Source: Cruorifilaria tuberocauda (taxonomy: Eukaryota; Nematoda; Chromadorea; Rhabditida; Onchocercidae). Taken from it: DNA of 64,000 nucleotides. A program made the translations under genes and the position numbers. Of the stretch, positions 47,902 through 60,013 are shown one piece after another (the stretch's first letter is position 1; every line of letters starts with the position of its first letter). Under the pieces are notes generated by a model. That model made no database searches, was not told the DNA's origin, and worked only from the letters and a program-made list of their open reading frames with translations. The DNA lies in assembly GCA_013365365.1 (NCBI GenBank), contig JABVXU010000006.1, positions 372,001-436,000 on the forward strand, written 5' to 3'.

Positions 47902-50900
47902 CTATTGTTTTATAGCTGCTCGCACAACAGACATTGTTATAGTTGAACCTGCGAGTTTTCGACCACTTAGCAACATTACGGCTTTATTTGCTTCCTAAAA
48001 TAATAAAGTCTCAACAAAATAAATTATAAATTATAAACTATATTCCAAATTAAATAAACTGTCAGCTACCGAATCGGGGAAACGTAACTGTGCTTACTTT
48101 ATTTAAAAGAAATTTTTGTTATTTATCACTAGTTATTATATTTATTCTAAAAATAAGTCTAATGCCTTCAAAAAACTTCAGTTGTTCTAGCTTTCCAGTA
48201 TCATAAGAAGATCCTTTAATTTCTTAAAATTCAAATAACGAAAACACAGACCTGTGGTGAACCGACAGCTAGTAGACATTCGCCCGTTGGTACTCCGCTA
48301 TCGTCCAGCTTTATTCTTACGGAACTTTCTACCAATGAATACTTGTCGAAAAACTGAGCCACGTCAGTCAAAGTGACATTTGCCGGAAAACCATGACAAC
48401 TAATGACTGTACCTGGCTCTCCAACCGATGCAATCAGTTCTGGTTCCAACATTTCTACCTAAATTTTAACTTATCTTTATAAAAATTATAAAATTATTGA
48501 CACAATTTAAAATAGAGATTTTTTAAATAAAAACAATGAATTCTGTACAGTGTTACATATTTCATCTCAGATTTTATGGCTAAATTAAAAAAAAGAATCC
48601 TTGTACATACCGATTCAACTTTCTTGTCAACACCGAGATGCATCTGTTGCCGGGTAATTGCTGTGAGTGTGATGGTATTTTCACCAAGCTTCAAACCATT
48701 GTATATTTGCACTGCTTTCGTCGCTTCATCCATGGTACTCATATCAACGTAGAATATTCCATCGGCTGCACGACGTAATGTTGCTAAAACGATAAAAACT
48801 GCACAATTGTAAAAAGAAGAAAGAAACATTCTCTCATAAAACTTTGCAGTAACGAATTATTCGGAGCAGTATTACGACAAACTAACGGTAAACTGTGAGT
48901 GAAACTTACCCTGAGCTGTCTGATTGAGTTGCAAGAACTTGGCCACATCTACATCGGTTTCATTCTCAGGAATGTTTTCAACCATTAAGCACGATTTCAC
49001 ACTTGGAGGTGGGATAGCTGGAATTGGTCCAGCTGGTCCATTATTTGGTGGATGAAGTATAGGAGGACGTGGACCACGAAGGAGAGGAGGACCGCGACCT
49101 GAAGGAGGTGGGCCACGCTGTCGTATTGTTGAGGGTGTTGTGTTTCCGAAAAAGGTAGGTGGAGAGATAAGTGGCGGTCGAGGTCGGCTTCCTGAGAGAT
49201 TTAGCAATATTAAAAAAAAGAAAAAGATGAAATGAACTATGAATCCCTAAAGGAAGATGCTGCAATGGTACCTGGTAAAAGACCTCCATGTAGACGGAAG
49301 GTTGGAAAACGAGGTGGTGCTACAGATGATGAGCTAGCTATCCCATTCAAGCCGCTGGAAGATAACGCATCTCCAATTTCACGCTCACCGTGATATCCAT
49401 GAATAAGACCACCTCGATACAACCCTCCTCGTCCTCGGCTACCACGACCTAAACACAAAACAATTTTCAAACCTGTTCAGTTTATACGAAATTTATTCTG
49501 AATGAACAAAAATTAAATTGTGATCTTTCCGTTGAAAGATTTATCTGAATCAACTAAAGATTTGGTCCCATTCCTAATGTTAAAAGTCAGAAGAAACAGC
49601 GTTAGAAGAAAACGTTAAAACTAACCTTTAGAAGGATCTTGAAAATGAAGACCTGTTTCAACAGATCGACTTGGTAGATCAAGAAGTGGAGCAATTGATG
49701 AGTCATTTCCATGCTTCCGTTCATATTCCTCTTTTTTTTGACGCCCAAATCTATCTGGTACTGCCAACATCTGGTCTGCATCTTCATTTGTTATTCTGAA
49801 AATCACTTCTTTATCTCCTACTTTAATTTGTAATTAATTTTAATGATCGAAATATTTTTAATAGCTCTAATTGCTTCGATTACTTATTTTTATATCTCAT
49901 AGTTGAAACCAAAAAACATAAAAATCATATCTAAGTGTACCTTCTCGCACGAATCGGTCGTTCATTGATTTTACCCCGTACGCGATATGCCTTTTCCGCC
50001 AAATCAAATGTGTTAAATTCAGCAATCCAACGATCTGACGCTTGACCATCTTCATTATAAGCTCGGGTCACTTTTGTTGGCTCACAACGTGGACCAAGAT
50101 ATCTGCAAATCAATTCCAACATATTTCCATTTAAGAGACTACGCTTTTTATTGCAAGGAATATGAATGCAAATATATAAATGTCAACGAATGTAACAAAA
50201 GAAGATTTGCTATCTGAATACTAAAGATAAACTTCATAAAACAAAAAAAGATTCTGAAAATAGTTCTTTCGTAACTATGACTCATGATTTCAATGATTTA
50301 AATTTTAATTTGAAAGAAATTAAAACATACTCCCGGATTTCAGCCTCGGTTACTCGAAACGGTAAATTGGTAAATTCGATACAATAACGACCAGGATCAA
50401 CTCCACGCCGTTTCGTGTCACGATAGTCCCGATAATCTCGCGGTGAACGTGAGCGACCGTATCGTGAAGCACGATAACGATCTTCATGATCGCGTAAGGT
50501 ACGAGGACGTTCATCATACCTTCCATCAAAATCACGTCTTTCCTGCAATTATAAAAATTTACATCACAACTTTTTTCTACAACTAAAAAGACTTATGTTA
50601 CATATACAATGATGAGTTTAAAATGAGATATTCTCGTGCTTATTCTGAAACGTCTCACTCAAAATTATGTAGAAAAAAGTAGAACATAAAGAATTCTTAA
50701 GGAAGAATTTCCGTAGGACCCATATTTTTTCTTTAATTAATGATGCTGAAAATGATATCATACGGGACTCCGATGATGTCGTAATGAAGCTCCTATACGT
50801 GAATTTCTTTCTTCATTATAGTCTGCGTCCTTTGTATTATGTAAGAAAACCGGCGGAATTTGCAGGCTACCATCTACTGCGTTATCGAATACTTCCTTCG

Positions 50901-53900
50901 GACAAGAACGAATCCTACAGCATTAAAGAAGTTGAAACTATTCGTAAAATTATAGAGGAATAATTACTAAAAACTGCGCCAATCTTACCTTATGCCTTGT
51001 TCTCCATCCCTTTCTAATACGCTTTTAGCATCTTTTGCACACTCAAAACGCACTAGCGAATGCAATGGGAAACCTTAAACAATTCGAAATTATTTATCCG
51101 GTTAAACAATTCAGAAACATGGACTACTTCAAACTTCCACAAAATAAAGCTTGGATCGCTCTTATTTCTTTTAAATTTCAAGAAAAAAATTACCTTTTGG
51201 ATCGAAAACAACTTTGACAGATGATAATGTAAGAGGTATCGATGGACGCAAGAATTGTTCAAGAGCTGCTGGGCGCAAAAGTTCTGATGGAAGCCGACTG
51301 AGTTCTACATAGCAGTTTTGCTTATCTTCTACCAAACTGCTAAAAATTAGTTTACAACCAACTGAAATGATACTCTTTCCCATATTATTTCGTAAAACCG
51401 AAGAACATGTAAAAAGTAAAAACTACATTACTTTTTCTGACAGAATAAATGGCAAACCAGAAAGAATTATCATATATGAAACGAATATTAATCGTAGCAA
51501 AGATTATTTGTTACTGAGTTACGAGGAGAAAAATAAAGCGTCAATTTGACATTACAAGTTCCTTTCAAAAAATTCGCGTATAATATATCAGCATCACTAT
51601 GAAAGAGTTGAATTCAGTAATCTTAGATAACACATCTTACTGTTGTGTTGGCAAAGCCGAGAACACTGGTCCATTGCGTCCAGTGTATCGTGCAACAAAT
51701 GCATGAGTATCTGCCAATCCAGATGCAGACTGAGTGGCAGTAGCAGCGCTGACTGATAAGGTATTTGTCAGAAGTGGTGGTACAAGAATGCCCGGAATTG
51801 ATGGCGGTAATGGTAGTACCTGACCCGGAAGCACTGCGGGAGTAGCAACACTAGTTTGCTGATATATCTGTAAAGGACCAAAAAATATTAAATCTGCTGT
51901 AGTGTTAAATCTAAAAATATTTTGAGAAATAAATCTCGCTTAAATTTGAATTCATAATGATATATACGAGCAGAATTTTACAAAAACAAGGTTGATTTTA
52001 TACCGGAGGAACCTGCGCAATTGCGCTGGAAGCAACTGTCGCTGTTACAATTGCCTGCACGCTGGCATTATAACCTTGAAAATTGTTGTCTTGATCATAT
52101 TGACTGAATCGTTCGTCACGATTGGACTGTTGGTATCTGTAAATGAAAGTAACCCTGATTTATTGTTGTTGTATAGACTATACGTTAAAGAGATTTTCAG
52201 AATAGAGTTGATTAGAGCTGAACAGTGACTCCATAAAGGTGCAAAGTTATTTTGAGATGTCAGTAACAATACTCTTCATTGAATGAAATACTTACACAGA
52301 ATTAGACTGAGTAGTTTGTCCCAACACATTAAGCATCTTAGGATCCTGCCATGGTCCAACTGAATGTGCTAGTTGTGACTGCGTTGTTGTTGTTGTTGTT
52401 GTTGCTTGACGATTTACTGTACGAGGTTCATAATTTCCCTGGGAACCATTTTTCCAGGAATCTGACAGAGGACCATCGGATGCACGATTCCAAGCATCCT
52501 CTGCCGCATTGGCTAAATATCAATTCTATTTTTATTTTTAAATTCAAGTTTGCTTAACTTAATTGGTTTTACTTTTAATTCATAATACTACTGTATTTTC
52601 CCATGGATTCTTAGTTATTCCATATTCCTGTCTCCATTCACAAGAATGTAATTATCCTCAATAATGTAGTGCGATAAGAAAGAGTAAAATATTCTTCCAG
52701 TTTGCATTTCAAATGAACAAGGGTTTCAAGTGTTTTATGATTTTCTTTAATCAAATTAGACTTATTCAGAAGTATAGTAGCAGAAACCTATTTAAATAAA
52801 TACCGCCAATTACGGTTATTCTTGAGAATTGTTTGACTAAATTCCATTATATTAAATGAGTTCAACATATATACCCTCTTCGTTTCATATGAAAGGGTCT
52901 AGATGCAGTGAATTGTCAGAAGATCTCAACGCACAATTTTGGTAATAATCACAAAACACTGGTCCGAGGTGTGAAACAGGAAAAAAATATTGTGTACAGT
53001 GCCAAATTTTTAATTAAACGCAAGAAAGAACCGGATAAAACTAAGCAGTAGACCTCTCGGATTTCTTTTTATGACTTTTCATTTTTTTTGTTTAAATTCC
53101 TTTGATTTTTAATACGCTCAATCATTTTGATATATTCAATCTTTTAATTTGTCCATGAATCCCTCACTTTCCAATCTCTTTAGAAATTTTAATGCTTTGG
53201 AGCACCTTATTTGAGCAATAATGTTAATATCAAAACTTTTTTTTGCATTTCAGTTTTGCAATTTTTTTAAAATAATAAAAACACTGAGAGAGAAAGCGAC
53301 CTCGGCAAAAAACATTATTCGCAAAAAGAAAAAAAACTAATAAATGTTAGAGAACTATTAAGTCAAATTCAGAATTGCTTGGAATGCTTAAGTTGGTTTT
53401 TTGGGAAGTTTGTGTTCTTTTTAAATTAAAGAACATTTCGTTATAACGGTGAAATGAATAAAAATGTCAGAAGGAATAATAGTGAATATTTAAATTCAGG
53501 AATATAGAGTGCATGTAATAAGATTAGATTTCAATAACAATGAATCCTATTGTTTTTTGAAATTTAACGAGAAATTTCACATGAATACAAATTTAGATCG
53601 TAAAACAGTTTTATCTATAATTTTGATATCCAATAATGAACATGTTAACAGTTTGTTAACCTATCAGTCTAATTTTATTTTATTCAACATTTTACATAAA
53701 TTATGTAGAGTCTTACTATTATTTGTTGTTTGTTCAAACTCGATTTCACTTTTCCATCAACTTGTCTGAATGTAGGGTTAAGCAATCAATTTATGCTAAA
53801 AACATGAATCCTAAAGATTTTAGGCAACCAATACCACAATAAAAAAGAAAGTTGATTATTTCTAAAGCGAAGTGTGCACTACAGTCAACATCGATATATG

Positions 53901-55453
53901 TAACCTCCTACCAAATCCAGAAATTTCCAAATGTTAAGAAGACTCCTCATCAACTTAAAACACTCATTATTATGATTTTTTATGGAGCACGATTTTTTAT
54001 AAAATTAGAAAATTTTCGTTGAATCAGTTTTTTATTTGAATCAAAATTAATGGAACTCGCTTATTAATTAGAAGGAGAATTTTCCTTTGGATGGAACTGT
54101 TTTAACGAAATTGTTTTGTTTAAATCATTTGTATTCGTATCAAAACTAATAATATTTTTTCTAGAATAAAATACATCGATCGCCAAGGCAAGCTCTGTTG
54201 TTCTTGGTTGGTAAAAATAACCGCTAATTTTGGAAAACCAAAACTAAGGACGATCACCTTAAAGGCAATACTTGTATGTCATTGTTTATTTGCACACATT
54301 GATGCCAATCTTATCCGACATATATTATCATAAACAGCAGTTTCTGTTCTTATAACATCATTCGTGGTAGATGAAAAAAACTTTTACCCCAGTGAAACTG
54401 ATATAATTTTAAATAATGACAAGACTGATGCGCACATGCTTGCAACTTTTATCAACTAATAAATCTTTTACTAGAGTAAAAGGTGGTATCATAAAGATCT
54501 GTCTGCTTTTTAACATAATTCACATTTGCAATTAACAATTTGATGCACTTAAGGAAATATCTATTGTTAAAATAATCCATTTTTGAATGTGCCAGGATAA
54601 CTCTAATTATACCAAAATCTTATAAATTTGAATTAGAGATATCTTCAATTTGGCATAAGGCTTTAGAAACAGTTGATCAGTTTGTTACAACTCAAATAAA
54701 CGGAGTTTTATCAAGCAAAATAATATGAAGCAAAAATTTTTGTACAGTGCTTGTACTCTCCACCTCAAGTAGTTCATGTTCTAACCTTGGGTAACTGTTT
54801 ATTCTGCCCTCTGTTGATCACATTTTAATGAACGGGAACAATAAAACAGAAATTTCAAGTTTCAGAATTTAAACTTTGCATTTTGGCAAAAAAACTTTTA
54901 CGATTTAAAGTCATAAGTGAAATATCGCATGCCAAATGTTTAAAATTTTTTAAATCTTCAGCAATGTACCTCTTGCATAATCTTGTTGTCCATGTCTACC
55001 ATTTCTTGTTGCATAGATGTCCGTGGCAGTCGACTGTGATTGAGCGACACGCTGATTTCCAAAGCTTTCCGCCGTAGAAGCGGGTGGGACTTGGACGCCA
55101 CCTGGGCGTGCTGCTGGAGAACTGTCACGTCTAAGTGATGGAGTAGCAACGGATGTAACCGACGCTACTCCAACGACATTCAGATTCCCGGCACGAGCTT
55201 TTGCAATGACGGCATCCATCTCAATGCGTGACGACAACAGCAAGCGTACACGTTGATCATGTATGCGCCGGTTATCGAACCGCATCGCTTGACGAGCATC
55301 CTCATCAGTGGCAAAACCAATGAAAGCATCACCATCTGACCCGCCAACAATATGTACGGCACCATCCGGTATCCGTAATCCGGCGAAGAAATTTCGAATG
55401 TCTGCTGCATTTGCAGATAACGGTAACCGTTGTAAACGAATTATCCAAGACAT
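47902..55453 (-). CDS. RBM12: RBM12-like RNA-binding protein with five RRMs
   Basis: The family has RNA-recognition motifs of the hnRNP F/H-like type; its molecular role is only partly known. Exons, 5' to 3': 55453-54970, 52512-52296, 52136-52004, 51867-51641, 51339-51194, 51073-50989, 50914-50764, 50542-50331, 50102-49941, 49795-49626, 49448-49272, 49191-48910, 48783-48611, 48458-48252, 47994-47902. All phases agree and give 972 aa, near the 932 aa of human RBM12. RRM1 (about 1-80) has the family signature IIRLQRLPLSAN..DIRNFFAGL..PDGAVHIVGG. RRM2 is at about 361-440, RRM3 at about 533-605 after an Arg/Asp/Tyr-rich stretch, RRM4 at about 788-865 after a Gly/Arg and Pro-rich stretch, and RRM5 at about 888-965. 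A Thr run at the second exon is coded by a CAA/GTT-type microsatellite. Intron 1 is 2.5 kb. An acceptor (gattcag) ends nine bases before the ATG. Confidence 0.93.
52384..52408. repeat. trinucleotide microsatellite in RBM12 coding sequence
   Basis: About seven (GTT)/(ACA) units on the plus/minus strand code for a run of six threonines in a low-complexity linker of the RBM12-like protein. Such runs commonly vary in length between individuals. Confidence 0.7.
52513..54969 (-). other. long first intron of the RBM12-like gene
   Basis: The 2457-base intron joins exon 55453-54970 (phase 1) to 52512-52296. It is AT-rich with only short chance ORFs (for example 53509-53769, plus). I see no nested gene, RNA gene or recognisable element. 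Confidence 0.6.
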
Positions 55454-57110
55454 TAAGATTACCTGAATCACAATTGTACCTTACTAATTTCCACCAAAGC
55501 CTATGACACGAGTAATGAAACGCCCATCCATTACCTTGATTCATATGTTCGGTTTGTAAATCTTTTGCATCTCAACCCTTTCTAAGTCATATGTTCATGT
55601 TTAGGCAAATAAAATAATTCTATTTGTTAACCGATATTTTGAATTAAAAAATTTGCAAACTGTTGTACCACTGCAATCCCTTTATCTTATGATAAATGAA
55701 ATTTCGCTTGATTTCCAAAACAATTTCCCTTTCATTGATTTCCCCTGATAAACTGCTATAAATTAAATCTAGCTGAAGATTAGAAGAAAACGAAAGTGAA
55801 GAATGCAAAATATTTTGCGGATGACTTACAATGAAGTGAACAATATCGAAAGGGAAAAGGAATCAGATTATAGATTAGTTTTAAATCCGATTAATTTTAA
55901 CGAAAGCAAGTTTTGCTTAATTTTGAAAGAAGCTAAAAAATTGTACATACATGTAGATTGCGTATTCTTCGCCAAATTTATTTCGTTTACTACATCCCAA
56001 AATCCCACTTTATTTCACACTTTTGTGGGATCTAGAATTAGTTACTTTCCCACTCTCTTTAAATAAAATTTAATTTTAAATTTAAATTGGGAAAAACATT
56101 CGCTGATCAAGAGCAAAAATTTGTTGAAATGAAGAGAGTGGATCGATGACTGGTTTGATATATTTCTTCATCAAGAACGAGAAATGCGATAGTTTCGGAA
56201 ACTCGATAAATAAAATCTGTTATTAAACCAACATATTTAACTGCGTTTCAAATTGTTACTTTGTATTCGCATGAATTTTGATGAGTGGTCAGGTTCAGTT
56301 GGGATATTCTGATGCTTTTTAATCAATGATTGGGTTAAATTTCAAGTGAATCAAATTTCTAGAAACTAAAGGTTAAACTTCAAATCTACAATCAAGCACC
56401 TTAACATCCTGAATAATGACAATCTTCCTTCATTTCTATATGTTCCGGAATTTATGTTTAATATCTTGATGACCATCGGTCATAAATATCATCATAATTT
56501 CACATAAATAGTTCAAAATTAATCTGCATTCACTCGACGAACAAAATATTCAATTCTGCGAAATTTATTTAATCTTACGCTACTCAAGGAAATCAGATAT
56601 TCAGAAGATGAAGCACATGAAGTGATATATGTCAGTAGGTGTTTAAAAGCATAAGAGAGTACTGACTCACGGTGGCGATCTACCAGAATAAAATAATAAC
56701 TAGTTGCGCAAGTAAATTTAAAATTTACTGTTGTGGGATTTGTAAAAATACACATCTGGCTCTTTAATTGTGAAGAATGTTATGCAATACGTTAAGTTAT
56801 GTCTTATTTGCTGGTTAAATTCTCCTTTTCCAAGATTTCCATATGTTAGATTTTCAAGCATGAGGAACTTCGATTACATGCAGACTGGAGTGTTAAAACA
56901 CAAAAATATGACCAATTAAAAGAGTAACACTCGTAATGAAGAATAGTCATACTGCATTTAAAGTTCATGTGAAGAAGGAAATCGTTCTTCTAGTAATAAT
57001 TTTATCACGGGTGAATGGACAATAAAACATCTCATCTCCGGAAAACATTTTGGCTTCCCCACTACTCCTCCATAAAAGTATACGAAATACCGAGATGACT
57101 ATAAATAACG

Positions 57111-57347
57111 TTAATCATGTGACAACCAATACAAGAAATCCGTATAAAAATAGCAAATCACAAGATAACGCCGCACAATAAATACCCAAAAAATAGCGCT
57201 CACGTTGAAACTTCCCACCGCAGTATGAAAATCTCCTATCTCATGAAATCTGTATCTCCGCGACACGATACGAAACTGCCGAATAACGAGATTTGTAATA
57301 AACCATATAAAGCAATAGAAAAGTAAAAATTTGATCAGCTTGACCAT
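57111..57347 (-). CDS. small ORF with two hydrophobic segments, unrecognised
   Basis: ATG at 57347 opens 78 codons to a TAA at 57111. A hydrophobic segment occupies about residues 4-22 (FLLFYCFIWFITNLVI) and a second about 49-70, with a basic stretch (RIVSRRYR) between. This is the pattern of a small two-pass membrane protein. There is no recognisable family, splice support or neighbouring exon, so a chance ORF is quite possible. Confidence 0.2.
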   Translation of the reverse strand: MVKLIKFLLFYCFIWFITNLVIRQFRIVSRRYRFHEIGDFHTAVGSFNVSAIFWVFIVRRYLVICYFYTDFLYWLSHD

Positions 57348-58765
57348 TTTTATTAATTTTGCAAAATTTTAGTCGTTATTAGCAAAAATTTAAAGTGATT
57401 TAAGAAGACTAAACGACGATGATGTACGAAACTAAAATAATGTAGAAATTTCAAGACGCTCGAAGTCATGTTATGAATTTAAAAAGAAGTTATGTATTTC
57501 AAAAGACATATACGCATTAAGATCAAGTTATTTATGCATAAGGAAATAGTAATTCAATACCCCTTGAAGTTTTTGATTACATCAAATAATTTTGGTAGAA
57601 TATTTTAACAATGTGATAATTGAAAAACAACATGACGATGTATGGTTCGAGTCCATACTGAGGATACAGTTTAAATTAATTTAAATTTCTCTTAGTTATC
57701 AGTTCGAGTTATTACACTTGTGGCAACACTTTGAACTTTTGCCAAATATCGCATTTTCAATCAATATCTTCGTTCAAAAACATTTTGCTACCTCATTAGG
57801 TAAAACTGATTGCTCAAAACAGCCCTCTTTTTATGATTATATTTCACAGTATAAATGTTTTGTGCTCCTAACATCTTACTTCTCCCTTCTATCATCAGAA
57901 ATGTTTTGCAATGGAAAACAGTTAGAGGTTTGACGATTATGTGGCGAATTAGTAGCCATACGTAGAGCTCTGCTACCGGTTAAAGTGGAAATATGAAGAT
58001 GTGAATATAAAATTGATAATTAATCTAAAACTTTAAGGGAAAATACAGACTAAAGACGGACTTCTATCAGCGGTCAACCATAATCTTCACGGCGTCAACC
58101 AATAAAATCAAAAAAATTGGCTTTTTAAACATTTTAAAGATAGGATAAAAATTCTCAGGTTCTGCGATAAGTATTGAAAAAAATTTATAAAGTTTAGCGA
58201 GAAAATAGTCCCATACACATTTATCGAAGAAAGTAATCGATTCTTCCTTTAGAAACATGCATTGCCTAAGACATAAAAATGAATTATTTGCACGAAAAGA
58301 AAAGTTTAAATAAAAGTCGAACTCTGTCTCTCCTATCATTTCTTACCTAAAGTGAAGATAACATCTATCCCCTGCTGTATAAGAAACACTGCAGGAACGA
58401 AAAAAGGTAATGATCAAAAACCAGATCAATCGATTTTTTGACCTTTAAAGACACGCATTACGCTATGATGTGTTATGTGCTGAACTGTGAGAAATGAAGA
58501 GAATCGAAACAATCAGCTGATCGATTATTTTGGAGAAGTAGGCAGGTGGTATATATTAACGATGAATTCCGGATCATTTGGTAACTTCCCGGAGGGAAAA
58601 AATGCCGCTGCACGGTTACGACTCAAAGAATAGTTTTACAAGAGAGCCGATCTCCCAAAATCACCAATACAGGTGCTTTCACTCGAACCAAACAACCAAC
58701 CTGCAGAACCATGCGGTTGAATATGCATAGTCGACAAATTCAATAGAGTCCATATATCGGGAGGC

Positions 58766-58820
58766 TGGTCTCTCTCTTTCTCTATCTTCCTCCCAAATAC
58801 TTCCTCTTTCTTTCCCTTTC
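58766..58820. repeat. pyrimidine-rich tract
   Basis: Almost uninterrupted C/T run on the plus strand (tctctctctttctctatcttcc and beyond). It lies about 1.2 kb upstream of SEC63 in a less AT-rich patch. It may be a GAGA-type promoter element or a simple repeat. Confidence 0.5.
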
Positions 58821-60001
58821 TCGTAATCGATAAATCGATTGATACATTTGATGAGCAGACTTTTGCAGTGTTGTAGGAGTGCATTTGGCGCGATCACAAT
58901 TTCAATTGGTGTTGGAAGATCGAAAGAAAATATAGTCACCAATGAAACTCGCCAGAGGTCAAAGGTTAGAGGAGTACTTCAGAATGCGATGGATTTGGCT
59001 TCTGCTGGCAATTAAGATGAGGAGATATCTATGAATCGATGATATCTTAATTGCATACCAGTGATTTTGGTTAACATAAGCGTATTGTTAATGCTTCATT
59101 CCTCATCTCTAAACTTGCATTAGAGAGTACTTTTTAAACGTTTCACTTGAAATGAAGAAGATTTCAAGAGTTTGGTGATAGTGCATAATCTTTCGATAAC
59201 TTTTACAATATCACTCAGATCAGGTTAACATTTGCACTATTATTTGATAAAAAATGAAAGCTGTGAGATATGACATCGAAATAAACGGTCTTAAAAGTGG
59301 AATAGGGAGATCGGGTTACTTCGACGAAATCGTATTTCAAAATTAAAATACAAAGGATTACCTTGACCCTCAATTACGATTATCCTGGAACAGAAATGCT
59401 ATCCATTTCGATATCCAACCAGCAAGGTAAAAACTGTGTACCCTATCTTTCCTAGTGTAACGAAGAGTCTGGGGAATGAAGGCTTTCATTTTGGAAGAAA
59501 CAAGTCAGTGGAACAAGCTATTTTCATAACGATGCAACCAGTGAGGACACCGTAGAACTGTGACAAATCAGCAAGACAGTACGCGAAAGCCGCTATGACA
59601 GTACAGGTAAGGAGGTGGTCTTCTAGTCTCCTTGGAGGACATTCATTTGAATTGTTAAAACGAACGTTGAGAAGAGGAATGAAAAGACTGAAATTAGTGG
59701 GATACTAATGCTTCTCTGTTGTAGTCATATACTGACTGATATTAACCAATACTTTTCCTTTTTTGAATGTTTAATAGTACCGCTCATCTTGCCCGAAACA
59801 AACTAATAAATTTTAGTGCATATCTGTATTGCCAGAGATTCTTTCAATTTCCAAGACAGGATGGAAAATTATGATTGGAAATGAAATTCTTAACATATTA
59901 CTGCAGTATTTCTGCTTACACTATTAAAGCTCCTGAAACAAAATTTTTTGCATAAAAAGAAAACGAAATCTGTTTCACTAATTTTACTGGCATTCATTTG
60001 C

Positions 60002-60003
60002 AG
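60002..60003 (+). promoter_or_regulatory. probable spliced-leader acceptor of SEC63
   Basis: catttgcag ends at 60003, ten bases before the SEC63 ATG at 60014, with a pyrimidine-rich lead-in. A cis-spliced 5' UTR exon is the alternative. Confidence 0.45.
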
Positions 60004-60013
60004 AGTTCTGGTG

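Larger units (their letters stand above)
55454..60013. other. intergenic region between divergent RBM12 and SEC63 genes
   Basis: Largely AT-rich DNA. It includes a 78-codon minus-strand ORF at 57111-57347, a less AT-rich patch at about 58560-58990 with a pyrimidine-rich plus-strand run at 58766-58820, and overlapping short ORFs at 58636-58942 on the minus strand. The right end carries a strong acceptor (ttgcag, ending 60003) for SEC63. I find no tRNA, rRNA or transposon. Confidence 0.4.

Noticed and set aside
54958..55544. Several overlapping minus-strand ORFs in the RBM12 first exon
   Set aside because: These are alternative-frame shadows of the RRM1 exon 55453-54970, which has clear family similarity.
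57640..57658. tRNA-like T-arm (GTATGG TTCGAGT CCATAC)
   Set aside because: The stem and loop look perfect, but the 60 bases upstream contain no matching acceptor stem, D-arm or anticodon arm, so it is not a tRNA gene.
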